Below, one piece after another: positions 1-9,738 of a DNA stretch of 34,353 bases. A program made the translations under genes and the position numbers. This DNA is from Thermodesulfovibrio thiophilus DSM 17215 (lineage in GTDB: Bacteria > Nitrospirota > Thermodesulfovibrionia > Thermodesulfovibrionales > Thermodesulfovibrionaceae): positions 1 through 34,353 of the forward strand of contig NZ_AUIU01000003.1 of assembly GCF_000423865.1 (NCBI RefSeq), read 5' to 3'. The notes under the pieces are model-generated. The model made no database searches, was not told the origin of the DNA, and saw only the letters and a list, made by a program, of their open reading frames with translations. Within the stretch, counting starts at the first letter, position 1. Each line of letters starts with the position of its first letter.

Positions 1-123
1 TATTGATTTTCTTTTTTCGTTTCCCTGTGTTATTATCTTTTTTAGGTTTTTCCATTCCCCTATATTATCACTAATATAACCATTAATCAGACACAATTTT
101 ATTTTAACCTCCTTGTAAAGCAT
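1..123 (-). CDS. Possible partial ORF open at left window edge
   Basis: An ATG at 123 opens a minus-strand frame of 41 codons that runs without a stop to the window edge. The fragment is basic and lysine-rich with no recognisable domain. A weak AGGT lies upstream of the ATG. A better AGGAGG lies inside the frame, ahead of a possible TTG start near 102. It would be divergent from the gene starting at 138 with only 14 nt between the starts, which is tight for two promoters. It may be a real gene start or chance. Confidence 0.25.
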   Translation of the reverse strand, partial: MLYKEVKIKLCLINGYISDNIGEWKNLKKIITQGNEKRKSI

Positions 124-137
124 TTTTACCTGAGGGA

Positions 138-767
138 GTGGTTATTGAATATGACCTAAAAAACGATTTTGATTTCAAGATGCCTTATACAATAGAGATA
201 AAAAATCCTATTATTCCGATGAATAAAAATGAGCCATTTTTTATAATTTCTTCTATCAGAAATGAAATTCCTATAGAAATTAAAGAACATTCTTCTGAAT
301 CAGAGCACAATGAAATGACACTATTAAAAAAAGAGCTTATTGATACAACAGTCAAGGCAATAGAACTTGAAATAGAGAGATATCGAGTATCCAATCATAA
401 AGATAAAGAAAAGAAAATTGCTTATCTTCAAAAAGAGCTTGTTAAATTTAAAAAAATAAAAGCCGAAACCTATATCATAGGAAATTTTGAAGAAAATAAT
501 ATTTTGGGAGATTCTCAAAAGTTTGGGCCACTTATACCACCAGAATTAAGGGAAATTGAGATTACAGTTACAAAAGGTTATAACTATGGCTCGATTCTGG
601 AAATTAAAGGAATGACAAGATCAGGTCCTTTTTATCATATAGCAGGAATAAAAGGTGGTAATTTTAAATATCTTACTCCAGGCAAATATAAGGTGTATCT
701 AGTTTATAAGAGAGAATATTTCGGTCTCATACCTGACTATTATGTTTATATTGGTGAGAAGAAATAA
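138..767 (+). CDS. Hypothetical coiled-coil protein, possibly 5' truncated
   Basis: Family not recognised. The 209-aa product starts at a GTG with no well-spaced ribosome binding site; the frame is open back only to 108 and contains no better start. A central segment (about residues 58-112) is rich in Glu, Lys and Leu and should form a coiled coil. The C-terminal 70 residues look like a beta-rich domain with several Gly and Tyr. No signal peptide is visible, unlike every following gene in the cluster, so the 5' end may have been lost or the true start lies elsewhere (ATG at 180 is an alternative). Its TAA shares one base with the ATG of the CHAT protease gene, so the two are translationally coupled and likely work together. 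Confidence 0.6.
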   Translation: MVIEYDLKNDFDFKMPYTIEIKNPIIPMNKNEPFFIISSIRNEIPIEIKEHSSESEHNEMTLLKKELIDTTVKAIELEIERYRVSNHKDKEKKIAYLQKELVKFKKIKAETYIIGNFEENNILGDSQKFGPLIPPELREIEITVTKGYNYGSILEIKGMTRSGPFYHIAGIKGGNFKYLTPGKYKVYLVYKREYFGLIPDYYVYIGEKK

Positions 768-3700
768 TGAAGGAGAAGATACAAAAAATTTTAACCATTT
801 TTACTATACTTTTTCTTCCTTCTTTAATTTTTGCTCAACCCAAGACTGACGCAGAAAGATTATGGGAGCTTGGAGATAAAGCGTATCAAGAGAAAAGATA
901 TAAAGAAGCAATTTACTACTATGAACAGTCCCTTGCCAGATGTGGTGGCAACGATTATGAATGCTCTGCATCAAACTATAACGGTCTAGGATCTTCCTAT
1001 GAGGATATGGGTAATGATGAAAAAGCATTATTCTATTATGAAAAAGCAATTGCTGCAGCGCGTAAACTCGACAATAAAGAATGGCTTGCTGATGATCTTT
1101 TTCTTGCTGGCTCAATTTATAATCGCAAGGCTATCGATTATGAAAAGGCTTATAGATATCTTTTGGAATCAAAAAAACTCTTCTCTGAACTTGCGATTAA
1201 AGACAGCCTTGCTATTGTATTTCATGAGCTTGGTAAGTCAGCAAGAGCACTTGGAAAGTATGAAGAAGCTATTCAGAGCTTTAATGAATCAGCAAGGCTT
1301 TATAGAGAAAAAGGAGATCACTTTTCCATAGGCGCCAATATGAGTCAGATTGGTTTAGTCTATTCAAAAATGGGTCAATATGAAAAAGCACTTTCATATT
1401 ATGAAGAGTCATTAAAGATTGCAAAGCAATATAAAAATTATGAAGCAATGTCTATTGCAATGAGGGAGATAGCTGATGCATACTTCGATCTTCATTATCA
1501 AGATAAAGCCATCTCTTACTACCTGGAAGCAATAGAGATTCAGAAAAAACACAGTCTTAAAGGTGAACTTGGAATAACCTTGAATAATCTCGGGACTCTT
1601 TATATGGATCTTGGCAGGTATGAAAAAGCATTATCTCAGTATATAGAATCTCATAAAATATCAGAGGAACTTAATGATAAAGCAACGAAGGCTACAAATC
1701 TTAACAATATTGGTCAAGTATATGCAAAACTTGGTATGTCTGATAAAGCATTGGCTTACTATCAACAATCTCTCGAAATTGAAAAACAGCTGAAACGACC
1801 TGATTATTTAGCATATGTTTTAAATAATATAGGGATGGAATATTTCAGGGTGGGCAAATATAATGAGGCATTACAGTATCTAAAAGAAGCTCTTGAAATC
1901 GATAAAAAATTGAACAACCCGTATCTTTTAGAAACCAGGCTTAATAACATTGGCGCTGTTTATCTTAGGCAGGGTAAATACAGAGAAGCGGAACAGGTTT
2001 TTCTTGAAAGAAAAAAACTTGAAGATATGATTAAACCAAATAGAATGTTTCATCCAGGACTTGTAGAGGTCTACCTCTTAACTGGCAGATATGATGATGC
2101 ATTAAAGCTGGCACAAGAGCTCCCTCCTTCCTGGCGGGATAACACAAACAGATATATTGAATATTACACACAGGTAGGTCTTGCTACAAAAGGAAAAGGT
2201 CTTTATAAGGATTCTGCAGAATATTTTGTAAAGGCAATTAACATTATTGAAGAAACAAGGAAGGCTGTATCTAATAGGACTCATTTTTATATTGGTGGAG
2301 GATATTACAGCAGATTGACTCCATACAGAAGCATTGTTTCTGTTTTGTCAAATATGAATAAAAAAGGGGATTCACTTATTTCTAATCTCAAACAATACGG
2401 TAACTCACTACCTTCCGTTGCATTTTATTTTTCAGAGCTTACAAAGGCAAAAACCCTTCTTGAAGCAATGACAGGTGCGTTAAAAAAGGTAAAAAAAGAT
2501 GAAATACCAGCATATTTAAAAGTTCGTGAGAATGAACTTCTTCGTAATCTCTCATTCATTGACAGCAAATGGGAAGATGCTCTTAAAAAAGGTGAAAAAG
2601 CAATAACAGATTTACAAAAAAGACGTGAAGGTATTAAAAAAGAGCTTGATTCTTTGATTAATGAACTAAGGCAAAAATATCCAAGATATGCAGCACTTAA
2701 TTATCCCATGCCTATTAAAGCAGAAGAATTACCTTTAAAAGAAAATGAAGTTTTATTTGAGTATGCTATCACAGATGATGCTACTTATCTATTCATTGTA
2801 AAAAAAGGAGGAATTAAAAAACTTGTAAAAATCCCGGTTACAAAAGAGAATCTTGAAGAAAGCATTAAGGCATTCATAGAGCCGATTAATATAAAAAAAA
2901 TTGATAGATTTTCGGTAGCTCGGGCAAAAAAGCTTTATGAAATCTTACTTTTAGAAGCATTGAAGGATATAGGGGAAAATGAAAAAATAATTATTGTTCC
3001 TGATGGAATTCTTGGTATTCTTCCTTTTGAGTCACTTATTATTAAAGAAGGTTCAGAATTTAATAGCAGTATTTATGTGGCAGATAGATACTCAATTACA
3101 TATTATCAATCTGCTACAATCCTTGCATTAAATAGATTTTTCAAGGGGACTCAACCCAGGAAAACCTTATTTGCAATTGGCAATCCAGTTTACAGCCCTG
3201 ATGACCCACGATATATTGCGTGGAAACATGGAAAAACATCACCTATTTTTGCATCCTCAGGAAATTATTCATTCAGAGGGCTTGCTATAAAATCAAAGTG
3301 GGGAGCCGTAACAGAAGAAGACCAGGATAATAAAATAATATTTCCTCCTCTTCCTGAGACAGAAATTGAAGTAAAAGAGATTGCCAGAATAATGGGGATA
3401 AAGCCAGAGCCGCCTGATATTTTATTAGGAGTATTGGCAAATGAGACAAATCTTAGGCTATCAGGACTTGAAAACTACAGATATATCCATTTTGCAACCC
3501 ATGCTTCACTACCTGGCATGATTCAGGGAATAAATGAACCATTTATCCTGCTTGGTCAGGTTGAAAATAGAGAGAATGATGGATTTCTAACATTGAGTGA
3601 AGTGGCTGGTATGAAACTTAATGCAGATATAGTGGTACTTTCAGCCTGTGTCACAGGAATAGGTAAAGAGGTCGAAGGTGAAGGAGTATTAAACTTTGCC

Positions 3701-3916
3701 AGAGCATTTCAACAGGCAGGTGCGATGACTGTAATAGTAAGTCTTTGGGAAGTGGCATCAGAGCCTGCTGTAGAATATATGAAAATATTGTACAGTCATC
3801 TAAAATCAGGTAAAACCAAAGAAGAGGCCTTGAAGCTTACAAGGACGTTAATTAAGGAAAAATATCCAAATCCTTTTTACTGGGCTGTGTTTATATTGCA
3901 TGGAGAGGGAGAGTGA
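767..3916 (+). CDS. Secreted TPR-repeat protein with C-terminal CHAT protease domain
   Basis: The 1049-aa protein starts with a signal peptide (residues 1-23, ending IFAQ). About residues 30-450 are tandem TPR units of the Rapsyn/kinesin-light-chain type (repeated NNLG.xY and YEKALxYY patterns). A charged helical linker (about 590-650) follows, then a CHAT domain (about 690-1047). CHAT domains are caspase-like clan CD peptidases. The His of HFATHA (residue 912) and the Cys of LSACVTG (residue 961) form the expected dyad, and the family's LWEVASEPAVEYM helix follows. The TPR array probably binds a partner or substrate in the periplasm. The start overlaps the upstream stop by one base. A WD40-caspase gene lies 1 kb downstream, so two clan CD peptidases share this locus. 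Substrate unknown. Confidence 0.9.
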   Translation: MKEKIQKILTIFTILFLPSLIFAQPKTDAERLWELGDKAYQEKRYKEAIYYYEQSLARCGGNDYECSASNYNGLGSSYEDMGNDEKALFYYEKAIAAARKLDNKEWLADDLFLAGSIYNRKAIDYEKAYRYLLESKKLFSELAIKDSLAIVFHELGKSARALGKYEEAIQSFNESARLYREKGDHFSIGANMSQIGLVYSKMGQYEKALSYYEESLKIAKQYKNYEAMSIAMREIADAYFDLHYQDKAISYYLEAIEIQKKHSLKGELGITLNNLGTLYMDLGRYEKALSQYIESHKISEELNDKATKATNLNNIGQVYAKLGMSDKALAYYQQSLEIEKQLKRPDYLAYVLNNIGMEYFRVGKYNEALQYLKEALEIDKKLNNPYLLETRLNNIGAVYLRQGKYREAEQVFLERKKLEDMIKPNRMFHPGLVEVYLLTGRYDDALKLAQELPPSWRDNTNRYIEYYTQVGLATKGKGLYKDSAEYFVKAINIIEETRKAVSNRTHFYIGGGYYSRLTPYRSIVSVLSNMNKKGDSLISNLKQYGNSLPSVAFYFSELTKAKTLLEAMTGALKKVKKDEIPAYLKVRENELLRNLSFIDSKWEDALKKGEKAITDLQKRREGIKKELDSLINELRQKYPRYAALNYPMPIKAEELPLKENEVLFEYAITDDATYLFIVKKGGIKKLVKIPVTKENLEESIKAFIEPINIKKIDRFSVARAKKLYEILLLEALKDIGENEKIIIVPDGILGILPFESLIIKEGSEFNSSIYVADRYSITYYQSATILALNRFFKGTQPRKTLFAIGNPVYSPDDPRYIAWKHGKTSPIFASSGNYSFRGLAIKSKWGAVTEEDQDNKIIFPPLPETEIEVKEIARIMGIKPEPPDILLGVLANETNLRLSGLENYRYIHFATHASLPGMIQGINEPFILLGQVENRENDGFLTLSEVAGMKLNADIVVLSACVTGIGKEVEGEGVLNFARAFQQAGAMTVIVSLWEVASEPAVEYMKILYSHLKSGKTKEEALKLTRTLIKEKYPNPFYWAVFILHGEGE

Positions 3917-4183
3917 ATGCATGATCAAAATATAGTTGTTAATATTTTGTTTTCTAATTATTGGATTAAGCTTTAATCTTTCTATGAACCGTCTTTCTTA
4001 AAAAATGCTTTGACTGAATAATAAGAATCATAAAATAATTGAAGGTTTAAATAGTAAGGATTAATAGTATAAAAACATATTCTTTTTAGTAGAAGTTCGG
4101 ATTTTAAATTATTGTAGGATATTAAATTTAAATCAGATGAAGATTGCAAAATTTTTTATCTTGAAATGGAAGGGAAATATACC
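3917..4183. other. Intergenic, no gene seen
   Basis: AT-rich spacer between the CHAT gene and the promoter of the Cys-rich gene. It has stops in all frames, and no RNA gene or strong terminator hairpin was recognised. Confidence 0.5.
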
Positions 4184-4212
4184 TTGACAGAGTGTACTAA
4201 TTTAATTAGAAT
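4184..4212 (+). promoter_or_regulatory. Sigma70-type promoter of the Cys-rich secreted protein
   Basis: TTGACA (4184-4189), a 17-nt spacer, then TAGAAT (4207-4212). The first base of the mRNA would fall near 4219, giving a leader of about 40 nt. The match is near consensus, so this small gene is probably transcribed strongly and independently of the CHAT gene. Confidence 0.7.
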
Positions 4213-4259
4213 TCAGTTAAGAGATTATAAAAATAAAAGAATGAATGCAGGAGGACAAG

Positions 4260-4700
4260 ATGAAACGTTTATTAATTTTTTGTTTGATTGCTGCTTTATT
4301 TCTGGTATCTCAGGTTGGAGCACGCTCACCCTTTAATGAAACAATAGATACCGCTGTTGATAATAAAAAGATGGAAAAAGAATGCCAATGGAGTAAGTTA
4401 TCAACTGATCCACAGCCTCAACAAGAAAGGAACAAATTTAAAGAGGAGATTAATAAAAAAATTCCAACATCCATAACTAAAAGTGAAACGAAAGGCTCAG
4501 ATCTCTATAATCCGGTTAATGCAGTTTGCAAAAGCGAAAAACAAATGCTTGCAAGTAGTGTAAACTGCACTCCGTGGAATATGCAACCTAATGGATGTTA
4601 TGAAAGAGTATGCTGTTGCGATAAAAATGGAGCTTCCTATTGCGAAAGATGTTGTCCAGACAGTTCAGGGAAATGTACTGCTCATAGAGTAAAGTGCTAA
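4260..4700 (+). CDS. Small secreted 12-cysteine protein
   Basis: Start chosen at 4260 because AGGAGG (4249-4254) sits 5 nt upstream; an in-frame ATG at 4245 precedes the RBS and would add only five residues. The 146-aa product has a clear signal peptide (about 1-21, ending QVGA). A polar, Lys/Gln/Glu-rich middle (22-88) carries one Cys at 42. The C-terminal domain holds the rest: Cys 90, 103, 113, 118-120, 128, 131, 132, 139 and 146. Twelve Cys in the mature part is even and fits six disulfides, with an unusual CCC run. The layout signal, pro-region, compact Cys-rich tail parallels the knottin precursor at 15924. No family recognised. It sits between two clan CD protease genes and has its own promoter. 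Confidence 0.8.
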   Translation: MKRLLIFCLIAALFLVSQVGARSPFNETIDTAVDNKKMEKECQWSKLSTDPQPQQERNKFKEEINKKIPTSITKSETKGSDLYNPVNAVCKSEKQMLASSVNCTPWNMQPNGCYERVCCCDKNGASYCERCCPDSSGKCTAHRVKC

Positions 4701-4976
4701 AACAACTTCATATTTCATATAAAAGAATATTAAAAAAGCAAAGATAAAAAATGTTTCTTTTTTAAGACAAAATAAAGTGATATTGAAGAAATTACCTATG
4801 AAGAGTGGGAAGTCTTATTTATTATATTTACAGCTATATAGTTATAAATTTAGGTTTAATTTTTAAAGTTTATAAGCAATAGTTAGGTTAAGATCAACTA
4901 TAAGAGGTTGCTCTTTCTATAAAAAGAGAGTTATTGGTGAGCCCGATGCTGTGAAATTTATGAGATCAACTAAAAG

Positions 4977-7331
4977 ATGCTTTTCATAAAAATAATCAAA
5001 TATGTAGTTTTATTATTAATTTCTGTACTTATCTGGTCATGTACGCTACAGCCTTATGTTAAGTTAGAATCTCCTAGTATGCAGGCTGAATTTAAAGAAA
5101 AAGTTTCGCCAGTATTAGGAAATTTTAAAATTTCTCATGATGGCAGATATGTTCTAGCTATTAATTACAATGGGCAATTCAGTTTATACAATATAGCAGA
5201 TGGCATACTGATACTGAACGGAAGTTTTATACCGAACACAGCTGTAGGAATGAAAATTGGCGGGGCTTGCGCAGTGTCACCTGATAGCAAATATTTTGCT
5301 GTAGGAGGAAGAAAAACAATCTTTTTATGGGACATTGAGAATAAGGAAGAAATTGGCAGCCTTGATATAGAAGAGGTAATGGATATGGCATTCTCTCCTG
5401 ATGGAAGATACCTTCTGGCAGTCGCGCCAGCTGATTTAGGTTTTCTTACATATATACATCGACCAATTATGAGACTGTTTGATGTTAAAACATTAAGAAA
5501 AGCAAAAGATTTTGATATAACTGACGTAAGAGAGCAAGATTTCAATAGAAGAGTATTTTTCGCAAAGGATGGGAAATATGTATATACTTCTTCAGCTCTT
5601 TATTTAAAATTATGGAATGTATCAACTGGAAAATCAATTAAGGAAGTCAGAATAAGGCCATGGTTTTCTTTAGATGCAATTACAGAAATTTCTCCTGACG
5701 GCAGATATATTGTTTCAGCAAATACCGCAGGTGAAATTATTGTATGGAATGCTGAAAATCTTAATGCAATAAAAAAAATCAAAACTGATCAGACAATCCT
5801 GTCAGTGGATGTTTCACCTGATGGTAAATATATCATATGTGGAGGAAGTGATAAAATTGTTGTTCGAGATTTCAATACACTGAAAGAGATAAAAACAATA
5901 GAACATTATACATTTGGTTCGCAGATGAATGCTGTGTATGTGAAGTGGTCAGCTGATGGTAAAAGAATAATATCATCAGCTGGAGATTCAATAAGAATAT
6001 GGGATTTTGATTCCGCTAAAGAAATAGCATCGTTCATTAGTTTTGAAAATGGTGAATGGATAGTTTTAACTCCTTCCGGATATTATAACAGTTCTGCTCA
6101 TGGTGACCAGTATTACAGTGTAAAGGTTCAAGACAAAGAGTATACTGTGGAACAATTGCGTGAAGCTTTTTACAGACCTGATATCGTAAAGCTTGCTCTA
6201 TCTGGTGGTTCTATCAAAGATCTAAAGACAATAGCAGAAGTCAAACAGCCACCGGTTGTATCAATCGTAAATACTCCATCAACTACAGATAAAGACGCAA
6301 TAAAGATTACTGTCAAATTGGAAGATCAAGGAGGAGGGATAGGGGATGTGAGATTATATCTAAATGGTGTATCAGTACTGATTGATAGCTCAAGAGGGAT
6401 TACAGTAAAACCAAAAGAAGGAGAAAAGGTAGTATTTAAGGAATATACAGTAAAGCTTACAAGAGGAGAAAATAACATCTCAGCCGTAGCATTCAATGCA
6501 GAAAACACCATGCAGAGTAACCCTGCCACACAGAGAGTAATAGCAGATATAAAATCATTTAAGAAGCCATCCCTTTATGCGGTTGTAATTGGGATAAATG
6601 AATACAAAAACCCAAAGCTCAAATTAAAATATGCAGTGGCTGATGCCAATCTATTTGCTGACACATTAAATACTGTGGCAGGCATGATGTTTGATAGGGT
6701 AGTAATAAAAAAACTAATTATCCCAGCTAACACAACCAAGGAAGCCATCAAGAAAGAAATGAATGAAATGAAGTCAATTAGTCCAGATGATGTATTTGTA
6801 TTCTATGTAGCAGCTCATGGCACTGTGGATGAAGGTGAGTATTTTCTATTAACTGCCAATGTTGGTTCTGTCAGTACACATAGATTAAAAGAGGATGCTC
6901 TTACCCAGACAGACATAAAAGAACTTATAGCAAATATTCCATCTACCAAGAAGATGGTCATAATAGATACCTGTAATGCCGGTAAACTTGGTGAGGCATT
7001 ACTGCAGACTGCGCTGCTTACCAGAGGTATGAGTGAGGATGTGGCGATGAAGATACTCTCTAGGGCTGTGGGTTCTACAATTATATCAGCATCCACATCT
7101 CTTCAGGAGGCGATAGAGGGATACAATAATCATGGACTTTTTACCTACATTTTATCAGAAGGCTTAAAGGGTAAAGCAGACACAGACAGGGATGGATTTA
7201 TAAAGACAATAGAGCTAGCAAATTATGTAGATAGTGAGGTGCCAAGTATTGCAGAGAAGATATTTAAGCATCCCCAATACCCAACAATAATACCGATTGG
7301 CACATCTTTTCCTATAGGAAGGGTGAAATGA
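4977..7331 (+). CDS. WD40-repeat lipoprotein with C-terminal caspase (peptidase C14) domain
   Basis: A 784-aa lipoprotein with lipobox LIWSC, predicted lipidated Cys22. About residues 40-370 form a WD40 beta-propeller (repeated FSPDGRYLLA, LWD and IWDFD motifs). Next come an Ig-like segment (about 425-530) and a caspase-type domain (about 550-765). The catalytic pair is His614 (AAHGTVDEGEY) and Cys666 (DTCNAG). The helix after it, LTRGMSEDVAMKIL, and the HGLFTYILSEGL motif are typical of bacterial C14 proteins with WD40 repeats. It should sit membrane-anchored in the periplasm or at the cell surface, with the propeller as sensor or docking surface. The ATG has only a weak AAAAG ahead of it. 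Natural target unknown; metacaspase-like Arg/Lys specificity is possible but not shown. Confidence 0.9.
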   Translation: MLFIKIIKYVVLLLISVLIWSCTLQPYVKLESPSMQAEFKEKVSPVLGNFKISHDGRYVLAINYNGQFSLYNIADGILILNGSFIPNTAVGMKIGGACAVSPDSKYFAVGGRKTIFLWDIENKEEIGSLDIEEVMDMAFSPDGRYLLAVAPADLGFLTYIHRPIMRLFDVKTLRKAKDFDITDVREQDFNRRVFFAKDGKYVYTSSALYLKLWNVSTGKSIKEVRIRPWFSLDAITEISPDGRYIVSANTAGEIIVWNAENLNAIKKIKTDQTILSVDVSPDGKYIICGGSDKIVVRDFNTLKEIKTIEHYTFGSQMNAVYVKWSADGKRIISSAGDSIRIWDFDSAKEIASFISFENGEWIVLTPSGYYNSSAHGDQYYSVKVQDKEYTVEQLREAFYRPDIVKLALSGGSIKDLKTIAEVKQPPVVSIVNTPSTTDKDAIKITVKLEDQGGGIGDVRLYLNGVSVLIDSSRGITVKPKEGEKVVFKEYTVKLTRGENNISAVAFNAENTMQSNPATQRVIADIKSFKKPSLYAVVIGINEYKNPKLKLKYAVADANLFADTLNTVAGMMFDRVVIKKLIIPANTTKEAIKKEMNEMKSISPDDVFVFYVAAHGTVDEGEYFLLTANVGSVSTHRLKEDALTQTDIKELIANIPSTKKMVIIDTCNAGKLGEALLQTALLTRGMSEDVAMKILSRAVGSTIISASTSLQEAIEGYNNHGLFTYILSEGLKGKADTDRDGFIKTIELANYVDSEVPSIAEKIFKHPQYPTIIPIGTSFPIGRVK

Positions 7332-7444
7332 ATTGAAATATCAAAATGTGCTATAGAAAGTGAAAATTACCTTGCATTGCTAATTGGAAAAATATATAAT
7401 TTTAAAAAGTGTACAAGATTTTTCAATAACTATGTGAGGATGAT

Positions 7445-9721
7445 ATGAGAAAATTTTTGATTATATTAGGGGTTCTTGCTTTTGTTTTCGCATGTTCTCC
7501 TTTATCAGAAACTAAAAAAGATATCCAAGAACTGACTATACCATCTGATGAGCTACCCAAAATAGTTGCTGTTCTACCATTTGAAAACAATACAGAAGAA
7601 AAGGGTATTGGCAACCAGGTAAGAAAAGCCTTTTACAATCACTTCAGCTCAAAGCCATACATAGATATAGAGCTTAATGTTGTTGATGAAAAGATTATTC
7701 AGTTAGAAAAATCAAGAGATAAAAGCATTCTTGAAATACCATCCAATGAGATATGTCAATTTATTGGTTGTGATGGTTTAATTTATGGGAAAGTCACAGA
7801 TTATAAAAAGATTTATGCTGTAGCTTACTCTCAGCTTGGAGTAGAAGCAGAGGTCTGGCTGATAAACGCTAAAACAGGAAAAGAAGTTTTCAGAATTAAA
7901 GATTCTGTAAGATACCACGAAGGCGGTATCCCTCTATCTCCTTTAAGTGCTGTAATGACAGCAGTTTCTAATGCAATGAATATAAGAGATATTCAGCAAG
8001 TGAGAATGATTAACGAACTCTGTTACAAATTCAATGAGAAGATTCCTGCACCTGCAGGAATTACTATTGAGGAAAGACCTGTTATTAAAGAAGTACTCAC
8101 AAATGCAAAAAACTCTCCTTTTGGAAAGGGTAAAATTATTCAAGTTGGTGCAGAAGGAGACAAAGGAATGGTTGCAACATTTGATATCGGTAATTTCAAA
8201 AAGGGTATTTCAATGAAAGAAACGCAACCAGGAATCTATATTGGAGAATATGTTGTGCTTCCAGGAGATAATGTTAAGGAGGCTCCTATAGTTGTTTCAC
8301 TCAGGAAAATTGCAGGTTATGAAACTCAGTGGATTGATGTATCAGGTTTTGTAACAATTGATACCACTCCTCCGCCTCAGGTAAAAGGTCTAAGAGCAAA
8401 AGGGTTTAATGATAGAATTGAAATTTTGTGGGAGCAGGTAAAAAATGTTCATGACCTTAAAGGATATAAGATTTTACGAAGTGAACAGGCTCTTACAGGG
8501 TTTAAAGAGATTGGTAGAGTTGAGATCAATTTTTTTGAAGATAAAGATGTTCAATATGGAAAGCATTACTACTACCGTGTTATCGCTTTTGATGATGCAG
8601 AAAATGAATCAGAAATTCAGGATGCTGTAAAAGCTTCGCTAACTAATAAAGAGCCTCAGATTCTTTCAGGAACAATTGAGAAAGATCTGGTTCTTTCAGG
8701 AGTGTATATTGTTAAAGATTTTTTGAAGATTCCTTCAGGATTAACTCTTAAAGTTGAACCTGAGAGCAGGATAATGTTTAATGAGAGCGCAATAATTATT
8801 GTAGAAGGCAGAATTGAGATAGATGCTGGTGAACTATCTGTGGAGTTTATTCCTTTGGAGCAAAAGAAATGGAAAGGCATCGAGATTAAGAATGGATATG
8901 TAATGATGAAAGGATTCAGGATTAAGCATGCTGAAAATGGTATAAACATCAGCGCATCTGGAGGAGTCTTACAAAACGGTATAATAACAGATTGTTATAA
9001 AGGGATCTCCATATTCGGTATCCCGTCTCCTCTTTTACAAAATCTAACAGTCTCAGGTAGTGATACAGGTATTGAACTTATCAAGACTAATACAAAATTG
9101 CTTGCAAATAACATTTTCCAGAATAAAACAGGTATAAAAGTTAATGGATTTTCAGGTGAAATAAAAGATAACAATATATTTGATAATACTATAAATATTT
9201 TCTCTGAGAAACCTGTAAAGATTGATGCGAATTACTTTGGATCAATAAATCTGGAAGAAATGAGGCTTGAAAAGGTTCAATTATCTAGGGTTTATGATGA
9301 TAAAACTCCTGAAGGTAAAGTGGTTTCAGTGATTATTAATCCTTATGCAGTTTTATCCATTGCAGAACGTCAAAAAAAGGCAACAGAGTTTATAGCTGAG
9401 GCTGGCAATTACTTTAGGAAGAGAAATTATGGAAAGGCGGTAATATTATTTGAAGAAGCATTAAAAGCAGAGCCATCTGCCGAGGGTTATTACTATACTG
9501 CCCTGTGCTATCATGAAATGAAAGAAGATGAAAAAGCATTAAACTATCTCAAGGAAGGAGTAAATAAGTTTCCAATGGATTCAGGATTGAAGAAGTCATT
9601 AGGTCTTATTTATTATCAGATAGGTAAAACAGAAGAGGCCAGAAAGATTTTTGAGGAAGTGTTACGTCTCAATCCAGAAGACAGTCAAATAAAATTTCTA
9701 ATTGAAAGAATTGATAAATGA
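7445..9721 (+). CDS. Multidomain lipoprotein: DUF799/CsgG-like, Ig-like, FN3, beta-helix, TPR
   Basis: A 758-aa lipoprotein with lipobox FVFAC (Cys17). About residues 38-195 (IVAVLPFENNT to DIQQVRMINEL) resemble the DUF799/CsgG-like nucleotide-binding-type fold of outer-membrane lipoproteins. Residues about 225-305 look like an Ig-like module. Residues 309-400 form a fibronectin type III domain that begins TPPPQVKGLRA. About 405-615 are short hydrophobic repeats of a right-handed beta-helix (pectate-lyase/NosD-like). About 645-755 are TPRs. It is probably an outer-membrane surface or assembly factor. The stop overlaps a possible ATG of the next gene (9718), suggesting coupling. It follows the caspase lipoprotein by 113 nt and is probably co-transcribed with it. 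Confidence 0.8.
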   Translation: MRKFLIILGVLAFVFACSPLSETKKDIQELTIPSDELPKIVAVLPFENNTEEKGIGNQVRKAFYNHFSSKPYIDIELNVVDEKIIQLEKSRDKSILEIPSNEICQFIGCDGLIYGKVTDYKKIYAVAYSQLGVEAEVWLINAKTGKEVFRIKDSVRYHEGGIPLSPLSAVMTAVSNAMNIRDIQQVRMINELCYKFNEKIPAPAGITIEERPVIKEVLTNAKNSPFGKGKIIQVGAEGDKGMVATFDIGNFKKGISMKETQPGIYIGEYVVLPGDNVKEAPIVVSLRKIAGYETQWIDVSGFVTIDTTPPPQVKGLRAKGFNDRIEILWEQVKNVHDLKGYKILRSEQALTGFKEIGRVEINFFEDKDVQYGKHYYYRVIAFDDAENESEIQDAVKASLTNKEPQILSGTIEKDLVLSGVYIVKDFLKIPSGLTLKVEPESRIMFNESAIIIVEGRIEIDAGELSVEFIPLEQKKWKGIEIKNGYVMMKGFRIKHAENGINISASGGVLQNGIITDCYKGISIFGIPSPLLQNLTVSGSDTGIELIKTNTKLLANNIFQNKTGIKVNGFSGEIKDNNIFDNTINIFSEKPVKIDANYFGSINLEEMRLEKVQLSRVYDDKTPEGKVVSVIINPYAVLSIAERQKKATEFIAEAGNYFRKRNYGKAVILFEEALKAEPSAEGYYYTALCYHEMKEDEKALNYLKEGVNKFPMDSGLKKSLGLIYYQIGKTEEARKIFEEVLRLNPEDSQIKFLIERIDK

Positions 9722-9738
9722 TTAAAAAGGAGACTTGT

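Noticed and set aside
804-1115. Antisense ORFs inside the large coding genes
   Set aside because: Such frames lie within strongly supported genes, lack RBS and domain signals, and are expected by chance in AT-rich coding sequence.
4701-4976. Possible riboswitch or structured leader before the WD40-caspase gene
   Set aside because: A short CTCTTT/AAAGAG hairpin and a repeated GATCAACTA are present, but no known riboswitch core could be recognised.
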